A DNA stretch of 64,000 nucleotides from Alligator mississippiensis (taxonomy: Eukaryota > Chordata > Crocodylia > Alligatoridae), in the NCBI RefSeq assembly GCF_030867095.1, contig NC_081824.1, positions 238,168,719-238,232,718 on the forward strand. The letters run 5' to 3'. Positions 55,370 to 64,000 of the stretch are shown piece by piece. Position 1 is the first letter of the stretch. The number at the start of each line of letters is the position of its first letter. Below the pieces are notes generated by a model. That model saw nothing but the letters and a program-made list of their open reading frames with translations. It ran no database searches and was not told where the DNA came from. A program made the translations under genes and the position numbers.

Positions 55370-57380
55370 TACATATATATATTTTTAACAAAAATGGAAA
55401 GGCAATTTCTTATTTTGTTTTTACAGGAAATATTGCTAAATTGGATAACAAATATTTTGGTCTAGAATTGTTGCAAGCAGGAAGACAGATATATTGGCTG
55501 ATACATACTGACTGAATGACATGTGCTATTACATGGAAACTCTGGACAGATTATTTAGTATACCTGGCTATGGTTACATCTGTCCAGCAGAGGCATACCG
55601 TGAGGACTGAATTGGCTTTAAAATGTGAGGTTACAGGCCAGGTAAAGATGGGACATATTTTGAGGAATGTACCTATTCCCCCAATATTTTCATGGACCCC
55701 CCCCCCCAATATTTTCAGTAAAGGCCCTAATGAAACGAATACAAAGGAAACCACAGCTAGTGAAGTCTTGATAACTATAAGTACAGAAACTCAGGGGTTA
55801 TACCAACAAGTGTTGGTACATTAACTAATTAAATTGTAAGAATCATATTAATCTCATAGTAATATCTATACCGGAACAACACCTAAAATGTGACCAAACA
55901 TCTAAAGCCTTGTCTGTCCTCTGGAACATCTAGAGGGAATTGTAAGAATGTAGCGGAGATTTATCAGCCCTTTTAGTGTACTTCCTCTTCTAAAATTGGT
56001 AGAGCCAGAGTGCAAGCAGAGTGAGGAGTCTATACGCCCTTTCTTACAAAACACTCCCAGCTGAAAGCATCATGATACACAGGTAAGTTTGTGTGAACAA
56101 GAAGGGGTGTTAAGGCAACCTGAAATCAAATCTAAGATTGAAAAATGTCTCCTTCAAAAATCAAGAAATTTTAACCTGTCCTTCCCATAGCACTTGTAAC
56201 ATGGTATGTCAACACATGCAATGATGTTACTGTTGCATGAGTATTCACCCAAGTATACAAACAAGCTAAACAATAGATGGTGAACAATAGCCCTGATGTG
56301 GATGTAGCTACACCAGAATAAATGAGAATGCCTTCGCCCAGTATAGTTTATTTTGCTTCCAAAAATTGAATAAGCTACATTAGCACGAGCACTTAACATT
56401 TGGATAATTGCCTGTCTTTTAGAGTGGGGTTGCCTTTTTGACTGTATACCACTATAGTTACAAGAGATAAAACTGTTGTAGATGAGCTCTGAGGTACCGT
56501 CTCAGAATGGAGGTGACGTGGAGCTGTGTGACCTGTTGAAAGTTTAAGAGAGTAGTGGGCTCAAAGCAAGAAGGAGCTTTCGTGATATCCTCAGAGAATA
56601 CAGGGTGTGCTCCCATCTAGCTCAACTGGTGTGGAACAGTGGCCTCATCTCCTTCCTGCCATTTTAGAGGTGCAAACCCCACCATGTAGGGGGGAGTAGG
56701 CAGCAGAGCTTGCTCATGGCAGGGGTGCAAGGGGGAAGGGTTATTCTTTGTACCCCGATCTGCCTTACATACTTCTGCAAGAAGACAGTGACACAGAAGG
56801 AGTGAATTGTGCATGTGGCAGGAAATCTCTCTGATATTGCATTACACTAAATTTCCCCTGTATTTAATATTACATAATTACAGGCATCATATGGTGAATA
56901 TGATAGAAGAATGGTGAGTGGGGAAAATGAATAGACAGACAATAACTATGCTGTCCTTGGCTTGTTCTGGTCAGACCTCATGAAGAAAGTCCTGCATCTG
57001 AGAGCTTGTCTAACTATCCCAACTACACAATTAGTCCAATAAAAGATATCATCCAAATAAATCTTTCCTTCTAGACAAACTAAATATTTTTTGTAATTTT
57101 GAAAATTGTTAATGATACTGTTTACATTTTAGACTAGCAGTTGCTTCATTTATCAGCTCAAGCTCCTTGCAGTGCAAATATGACTCCATTTTCCACATTC
57201 TATAAGATGCTAAATCAAGGCATACTAAATGCTCCCTTTCTGCACTGGATCACCCATCAGAAGCTTTGCTGTTTAGAGTTTACGGAGACACCGAGTTCTC
57301 AAGACAGCGAGAACTTTGGTTCATTTCTCTTGCCTGCCCCACACGATGGGCTTGGGCCCTGGCCCAGCCCCCAGCCCCCT
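55370..57380. other. intergenic, mostly unassigned
   Basis: An old repeat tail with AAAGATATCATCCAAATAAA lies at 56976-57068. Otherwise I see nothing. Confidence 0.5.
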
Positions 57381-57392
57381 TCTGGCTGCCCC

Positions 57393-57960
57393 CGTCTGGC
57401 TGCCTTGGCCTTGGCCTGAGTTCCTCAGAGTTTTGCATCATATTATTATTTTTTAAAGGTGAAGGTGGCTGAGACCTCTCGCCTGTACCACACAAGGCTT
57501 CTGAGACAGAAGGGTGCCTGTTCTGCTGCCCTGGTGGCTGTGGACACTGCCTTGGAGAGGGAGGTGAAAAGTCAGGGATGCCCCTGGCTTCCCTGCATTG
57601 TTCTCTAGCCTCCTCCAGCTGAGCCTTCTCTAGTGCAACCTTGTATTAATTTTAATTTTTTACTTTTTGGGCCCCTGTGCCCCCTCGACTGTGCCTGTAC
57701 AGGCTGGGAGAGAGATGGCTTCCATCTGCGGTGTTTGGTGGCTCTGGGCCGGGGGTGCAGCTGCAAGGCAGCCGAGTTGGTGCAGGGTGGCCCGTGGCCC
57801 TGTGTGGGCAGAGCTGTCTGCTCGGGGGCAGCTGGAGGTTTAGTTTTCTCTTCCTGGATACAAGCCTGGCTCGGGTGGCCCTTGACCAGTGGCAGCTGGC
57901 AGGCTCCAGGGCTGGGGGCTGTTAGCTGGAGCCCAGCTGCCCAGGCCTTTCAGCAGCACA
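57393..57960 (+). repeat. second copy of the interior of the 47411-49149 hAT element
   Basis: It matches 47841-48402 almost base for base, including TGAAGGTGGCTGAGACCTCT and CTGTGGACACTGCCTTGG. The CAGGGGTGTCC end repeat is not seen on its left. The right side is cut by the Tigger-type element that starts at 57961. Confidence 0.85.
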
Positions 57961-58895
57961 CAGTATAACCTCATAAATCCAGCTTTCAAAATTCCAGAAT
58001 TCTCAAATATCCAGCACTTTTAAAAAATGCAGTTCACTACATTATTGCATTGAAGAATAGTTTCCCAATAATCCAGAAATTTCTCTGGAAGTCTGGCACG
58101 TCTCTGTCTGCCATTGTTTATGTTCATCATTGTTTTGAACAATACTCAGTCACATGTTCACATTTATAGTGGTTGTGCGTGCTTTTCGGTATTGTAATAC
58201 AACACTGTAAGTACTTTTATTAAATTTTACCATGAAATGACTGCAAAGAGAACAGCAAACACTACCTGCTGTAGTGCTATGAAACTTAAACATAAAACAC
58301 TCACAATTGGATATTGCATAGGTGGTTCCACTGTGTATGAATTGAAGAGGAAGAAAAATGAATTACTGAAGTTTTATGCAAACAGTGACATGCCTAAAGC
58401 TATGAATAGCTGTAAAACAATTGCATATGGCACACGTAAATGATGTTGATAAAGCATTGTTTGAGTAGTTTTGGCAACAAAGAAGTGAAGGTGTACCTAT
58501 TTCAGGCCCAGTGCTGAGACACCAAGCAAAAGCATTTCATGATGACTTGAACATTACTAAAGCCTGTGATTATTCTGAAGGCTGGCTCCATTGATTCAAG
58601 CTTTGTCATAGTATATGAAAATTAGCAGTGCCTGGCGAAAAACTTTCTGCTGGTTCAGAAGCAGCTGAAATGTGTTGATGAATTTGCCAAGTTCGTTGTG
58701 GATGAAAATCTTACTACTGAGCAAATGTATAATGCTGATGAAATAGGGCTATTTTGTATTTCTTGTAGCACACTTGCAGCTGGAGATGAGGATATGGCAA
58801 GTGGGCTGAAGGAGTCAAAGGAGAGGCTGATGGAACTTGCATGTGCAAATGCAGCAGGCATGCACAAAGTTAAATTAATGATGATTGGTAAAAGT
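57961..58895 (+). mobile_element. Tigger-type (pogo) DNA transposon, left part
   Basis: The end CAGTATAACCTCATAAATCC matches Tigger termini. The transposase N terminus (58237-58443) has LKHKTLTIGYCIGGSTVYEL, a degenerate CENP-B/HTH type region. Further pieces include GVPISGPVLRHQAKAFHDD (about 58490-58550) and QMYNADEIGLF (58723-58755), the first catalytic Asp region. Frame breaks and stops lie between them. No TA duplication is visible at the left edge. The right part resumes at 63265 after a CR1 insertion. Confidence 0.85.
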
Positions 58896-59292
58896 TAGGC
58901 TCGGAAGTGGCGAGAGACGCGCGGGTGAAAGCCCGTTGCGCCCCTGCTCCCCCGAAGCCCCCCAGAAACCCTCCAGCAGCTGCGGAGCCCCCCGCTGACC
59001 CCCAGTACAGTCGGGGTAAGCGGGGCCCGTGGAGAGAGGGGGCTAACCCCTTAGGTGTGTGTGGGAGGAGGCGGCTGAGTGGAGCCGGGCCGGGTCAAGC
59101 CCCGCCCAGGCCCCTACTTCGCCCAGCCCCCCAGGGAGCCACGCGACCGAAGCCGCATGAACAGGCTGCGCAAACAGGCGCGCTTCTCTGCTGGCGAGTG
59201 AGTTAGCGCGGAGTTCCCACGGGAGGGCCCCGGACCCTGCCTGCGCACCCCCCAGGGCAGACAGTCCCAGCCATAGCCAGCCTCCCAGAGGC

Positions 59293-60384
59293 ATGACACG
59301 GATGGGCATGCGCTGCACCCTGAGGGTCCCCTCGGGCTCCGCGGCCCCCCCCCCCCCCCGGCACCTCAGAGACGGCCACCCAGACGGAGCCCGTAGTTCC
59401 GGGCTCCACGCAGACGGAGCCCCTGGTTCTCAGCTGCGGGGGCTGCCTGTCCCTTTTTCAGGCTCTGGGGCCTGGGAGCATGGTGACCTCCCCTTGCGGG
59501 GTCTGCTCCCTTTTGGGGTCTCTGGTGTGCCAGCTGGAGGAGCTCCAGGCCACAGTCCAGAGACTGCGTGCCATCAGGGACTGCGAGCAGGAGATAGACT
59601 CCTACTGCCAGGCCCTTCTCCCCCGGGAGGCGGAGGGTAGATCACAGTCCCCCTCCACGCCAAAGGAGGACTCTGGGACCTCCCGCTCTGTCCAGCCAGG
59701 GGCGTGGACCAAGGTGGTCAAGAGCCGTAAGGCCCGCCGCACCAAGGCCCCTGCCCCGCCGGAGCTGAGCAACAGGTATGCACCTCTTGCTGCCCCATCA
59801 GAGCCTGCTGAGTTGCTGGCCCCCACAGGCAACATGGGCCTAACTGCAGCTCCCGCCCCTGCTCTCCCCCAGACAAAACGTAAGGTGTTTGTTGTGGGAG
59901 ACTCCCTCCTGAGGGGGCAATCTGCTGCCCCGACCCCTTAGCCTGGCAAGTCTGCTGCTTCCCAGGGGCCCGCATCCGGGACGTTGCGGAGAGGATCCCA
60001 GAGCTCCTCAAACCCACAGACCACTATCCCATGCTCCTTATTCATGTGGGCACCAATGACACTGCTCGGAGCGCTCCCAGCCGGGTCATGAGGCGCTACA
60101 GGGATTTGGGAGCGGGGCTAAAGGGTCTGGGGGCACAGGTGGTGTTCTTGTCGATCCTCCCAGTCTCAGGCTATGGGCTGAGAAGGGACAGGAGGATCTA
60201 TGTGGTCAACCAAAGACTGCAGCGCTGGTGTCGTCGGGAAGGCTTTGGCTTTCATGACCACAGCCCGCACTTTGGTGAGAGAGGCAGCGAGCTGCTGGGA
60301 AGAGATGGTCTCCACCTCTCTCCCCTAGGGAGGAGGCTCTTCTCAGCCAGACTGGCTGACCTGCTCCACCGGGCTTTAAACTAA
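59293..60384 (+). pseudogene. CR1 ORF1 (zinc-finger/coiled-coil and SGNH esterase-like)
   Basis: The likely start is MTRMGMRCTL at 59293. A 15-C run at 59345-59359 shifts frame. After it come CGGCLSLFQALG and CGVCSLLGSLVCQLEELQAT (Cys pairs and a coiled coil), KVFVVGDSLLRG (the GDS block), and, after a second shift near 59930, LLIHVGTNDTA and GRDGLHLSPLGRRL (catalytic DxxH-like block). It ends HRALN and then stop at 60384. CR1 ORF1 proteins bind nucleic acid and carry this esterase fold; the exact role is unsettled. Confidence 0.8.
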
Positions 60385-60389
60385 GCCCG

Positions 60390-63176
60390 TTGGGGGGCGG
60401 GGGGACTACCGCCACTGCTGGCCCACTGAGCAATCCTTGCAAAGCCAGCGGATCACGGCGCTTCAGGGAGCCCACCCCTGCCCCAGCCCTGGTAAAATCT
60501 GTGGGCAAGGAAGGAGCCCCCCAGGGGGCACTTGCCTGCCTGTACACTAATGCCAGGAGCTTGGGGAATAAGCAGGAGGAGCTCATCCTCCTGCTCAGTG
60601 CAAACAATTACGATGTCATAGGGATAATGGAGACCTGGTGGGACTCCACCCATGACTGGACCACGGGTATAGATGGCTATACTCTGTACAGGAGGGATCG
60701 TGTAGAGAAAAGGGGCGGGGGTGTAGCTCTCTATGTTAAGGAAAGCTACGCGTCCCTGCAAGCCGATATTGGCGACCAGGGTGGGCAGCTGGAGACCCTC
60801 TGGGTTAAAATCCGTGGGTTGTCATGGGTGACTTCAATTACCCGGACATCTCGTGGGAGGATCGCTCAGCAAAATCTGAGCGGCCACAGAGCTTCCTCTC
60901 GTGCATGGATGACCTCTACCTGACTCAAGAAGTCTATGGGCCAACGAGAGGCAAAGCGCTGCTCGACCTGGTACTGGCTACTGGGGATGACCTAGTCGGC
61001 GACCTAGTGATCGATGGGAAGCTGGGTGACAGCGACCATGAGCTGATCACCTTCACCATCCGCCGAAAAGCTGGCAAGTCAGTCAGCAACACGGAAGTCC
61101 TTGACTTCAGGAAAGCCGACTTTGTCAAGCTCAGGAGGCTTGTCAGTGAGGCCCTAAGGGACCGTGACCACAGGGAGAGGGGAGTTCAAGAAGAGTGGTT
61201 GCTCCTCAAGGGAGCGATCCTCAAAGCACAAACAAAGTCTATTCCATCTCGGAGGACAGGCAGCAAGAGGCCACAGCAGCCCCCCTGGCTCTCCAGGGAC
61301 CTAGCAGACCTCCTGAGGCTAAAAAGAAAGGCCTACAAAGGATGGAGGATGGGAGTCACCTCCAAGGAGGATTACTCTGCACTGGTCCGGTCCTGTAGGG
61401 AGCAGACCAGGAAAGCCAAGGCTGCAACTGAACTCCAGCTAGCTTTGAGCATCAAGGACAATAAAAAGTCCTTTTTCGGATATGTGGGGAGCCGGAGGAA
61501 AAGCAGGGGCAATGTTGAACCCCTGCTGAACCATATGGGGCAACTGACAACTGACGCCCAGGAAAAAGCCAACCTATTAAATAGGTACTTTGCGTCAGTC
61601 TTTCATCAGCCCCATGGGACGCCCATGCCCGCTACAGGGCCGGGAAGTCCAGGTGAGGGTGATCCCCTGCCCTCCATTAATGCTGACTTTCTGAAGGAAC
61701 ATCTTCAGAAGCTGGATACCTTCAAGTCAGTCGGCCCTGACAATCTTCACCCCAGGGTACTCAAGGAGCTGGCGAGCATCATAGCCCAGCCTCTAGCACG
61801 GATCTTTGAAAACTCTTGGTGCTCTGGTGTAGTGCCCAAAGACTGGAAGAAGGCCAATGTGGTGCCTATCTTCAAGAAAGGGAGGAAAGTGGATCCGGCT
61901 AACTATAGGCCCATCAGCCTGACTTCTATCCCGGGGAAGATCTTAGAAAAGTTTATTAAAGAGGCCATCCTTAATGGACTGGCCGACGTCAACATCTTAA
62001 GGGATAGCCAGCACGGGTTTGTTGCGGGTAGGTCTTGCTTGACCAATCTCATTTCCTTCTACGACCAGGTGACCTATCACCTGGACAAGGGAGAAGAGAT
62101 GGATGTCATATACCTTGACTTCAAAAAAGCCTTCGATCTGGTGTCCCATGATCGTCTCTTGGAGAAACTGGCCAATTGTCGCCTTGGGTCCCCCACGATC
62201 CACTGGCTGGAAAATTGGCTCTGGGGTCGGACCCAGAGGGTAGTAATTGATGGAAGTCACTCATCGTGGTGTCCTGTGACCAGTGGGGTCCCCCAAGGCT
62301 CTGTCCTTCGACCCATACTGTTCAACATCTTCATTAATGATGTGGACACTAGAGTCAGAAGCGGACTGGCCAAGTTCGCCGATGACACCAAACTTTGGGG
62401 CAAAGCATCCACGCCAGAAGACAGGCGGGTGATCCAGGCTGACCTGGACAGGCTCAGCAAGTGGGCGGATGAGAATCTGATGGTGTTCAACGCCGATAAA
62501 TGCAAGGTTCTCCACCTTGGGAAGAAAAATCCGCAGCATCCTTATAGGCTCGGCAGTGCTATGTTGGCTAGCACTATGCAAGAAAGAGACTTGGGGGTCA
62601 TCATTGACCACAAGATGAACACGAGCCTGCAATGTGATGTTGCGGCTAGTAAAGTGCCCAAAACGCTGGCTTGCATCCATAGATGCTTCTCAAGCAAATC
62701 CCAGGACGTCATTCTCCCCTTGTACTCGGCCTTAGTGAGGCCGCAGCTGGAGTACTGTGTCCAGTTTCGGGCTCCACAATTCAAAAAGGATGTGGAGAAG
62801 CTTGAGAGAGTCCAGAGAAGAGCCACGCGCATGATCAGAGGTCAGGGAAGCAGACCCTACGAAGTCAGGCTGAGAGCCCTGGGGCTCTTTAGCCTGGGAA
62901 AGCGCAGGCTCAGGGGTGATCTGATGGCCACCTACAAGTTTATCAGGGGTGACCACCAGTATCTGGGGGAACGTTTGTTCACCAGAGCGCCCCAAGGGAT
63001 GACGAGGTCGAATGATCACAAACTACTACAAGATCATTTCAGGCTGGACATAAGGAAGAATTTCTTTACTGTCTGAGCCCCCAAGGTCTGGAACAGCCTG
63101 CCACCGGAGGTGGTTCAAGCGCCTTCATTGAACACCTTCCAGAGCAAACTGGATGCTTATCTTGCTGGGATCCTAT
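60390..63176 (+). pseudogene. CR1 ORF2 (endonuclease, reverse transcriptase)
   Basis: The endonuclease begins ACLYTNARSLGNKQEELILL (about 60530), then DVIGIMETWWDSTHDW and GYTLYRRDR. At about 60815 some tens of codons are missing and the frame changes, then GDFNYPDISWED resumes. The RT frame 60824-63076 is open for 750 codons: NYRPISLTSIPGKILEKFI, IYLDFKKAFDLVSHDRL (catalytic Asp), GVPQGSVLRPILFNIFIND and KFADDTKLWG (FADD, 62372-62401). The C-terminal HLEYC-type region PQLEYCVQF and KDVEKLERVQRRATRMIRG follow. TGA at 63074 cuts the last ~33 residues. Confidence 0.9.
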
Positions 63177-63264
63177 GACCCCAGCTGACTTTCTGCCCTT
63201 TGGGCAGGGGGCTGGACTCGATTTTCTGAGGTCCCTTCCAGCCCTAATGTCTATGAAATCTATG

Positions 63265-64000
63265 AAAAGTGGAAACCCTTGTGCTTTTAAGGGTGTAAAG
63301 CAGTTTCCTATTGATTACCATGCAAATAAATGTGCATGGTTAACTTTGCAGATAACATTAGGCTGGTTTGAAAATCGCTTTGCACCAGAGGCGCATGCGC
63401 ATTGCAAGTCTAAGGGACTAGTTGATAACTGCAAAATAATTTTGATATTAGATAACTGCAGTGTGCAACCTGATGCTTCACTCTTGGTGTCAGGCAATGT
63501 ATGCACTATTTTTTTACCCCCAAATTGTACTTCTATAATACAGCTGATGGACCAGAGAATTTTACAATCACTAAAATGTAATTATAGAAAACAATTTATG
63601 CAGAAATTCCTTGTTGCCAGCAATAGAGGTGCAGGTGTTGATGCATTTAAAAAGGAATTTAGCATTAAGGATGTCATTTGGATTATAGCGCATGAGTGGA
63701 CTGACATAACAACTACAACATTGAAAAATTCTTGGCATAACTTGTAGCCTGCAAATATATTTTAGGATGATGATGATGAATTGCCACTAAACTTTCAAAG
63801 TTTTCATACTAGTGGTCAAAAGAAAGTGGCTTCTGAACTTATGGAGTTTGCTAAGGGAATGACAGATAATGCTGTTGCAGAAAGATTGGAAGAAGATGAC
63901 ATTGAAAAGTGGATGGAAATCGACCACGATGTACCTGTTGTACATCAGCTAACTGATATCACTTTCTTTATGTTTCAAAACTCTGGACTTTTCAAATTTC
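63265..64000 (+). mobile_element. Tigger-type transposon, right part (runs off the window)
   Basis: It resumes with CAFKGVKQFPIDYHANKCAW, then LILDNCSVQP (second Asp of the DDE triad), IFLPPNCTSIIQLMDQRIL and IKDVIWIIAHEWTDI, the family's conserved order. Related host genes are JRKL and TIGD proteins. An in-frame stop after WHNL (63747) and a short indel precede a continuing acidic C terminus. The right end lies beyond 64000. Confidence 0.85.

Larger units (their letters stand above)
58896..63264 (+). mobile_element. nearly full-length CR1 LINE inserted in the Tigger element
   Basis: The element is 4.37 kb, about the full CR1 length. A 6-bp AAAAGT occurs on both sides (58890-58895, 63265-63270). 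The 5' end is a GC-rich UTR; ORF1 and ORF2 follow; the tail ends in repeated CTATGAAAT. It is the youngest-looking CR1 here, with a 750-residue open RT frame. It is not active: ORF1 is out of frame in at least two places, ORF2 lost part of its endonuclease, and a TGA stands at 63074-63076 before APKVWNSLPPEVVQ. Confidence 0.92.

Noticed and set aside
60824-63076. 750-codon frame as a host gene
   Set aside because: It is CR1 reverse transcriptase (FADD motif, CR1 C terminus), flanked by CR1 ends.
54502-64000. Search for a neighbouring host gene (CSTA is the mammalian neighbour)
   Set aside because: I looked for the cystatin motif QxVxG and splice-bounded frames and found only CR1, Tigger and hAT sequence.

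Overview
The window is vertebrate nuclear DNA, most likely from a crocodilian or another non-avian reptile. The evidence is two intron-containing vertebrate genes in their conserved head-to-head order, many CR1/L3 LINE copies, and an unusually dense set of hAT-type DNA transposons, many with exact or near-exact 8-bp target duplications. No prokaryotic, plasmid or CRISPR features are present. The species call is inference; a turtle is the main alternative.

The centre holds two small mitochondrial-protein genes that diverge from one CpG-rich promoter of about 250 bp (28869-29121). FAM162A runs left on the minus strand as five coding exons (28868 down to 14864, poly-A signal at 14695-14700). MIX23 (CCDC58) runs right on the plus strand as five coding exons (29122 to 49871, poly-A signal at 50078-50083). 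All splice sites obey GT/AG and all reading phases join. The two proteins are 137 and 144 residues; FAM162A appears to lack the usual last dozen residues. FAM162A is a hypoxia-linked pro-apoptotic membrane protein and MIX23 an intermembrane-space import factor, so the shared promoter couples two mitochondrial genes.

The rest is mobile DNA. At 3966-10200 a minus-strand CR1 was split by two hAT insertions: an autonomous-type BED/hAT transposase element (4302-7902) and a non-autonomous one (8549-9717). At 57961-64000 a Tigger-type transposon was split by an almost full-length CR1 (58896-63264) with recognisable ORF1 (esterase-like) and ORF2 (endonuclease and reverse transcriptase). More than a dozen non-autonomous hAT elements lie between and inside the introns. 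Several families with different end repeats share the same GC-rich internal modules. A ~700-bp CpG-rich segment of MIX23 intron 1 is duplicated in FAM162A intron 2, with CpG decay in the second copy. The 3' flank of MIX23 (50100-54000) holds GC-rich ~352-bp units and a TG-rich minisatellite. I found no further host gene and no clearly new biochemical system; the most unusual signals are the shared hAT modules, the duplicated CpG segment and the altered FAM162A C terminus.
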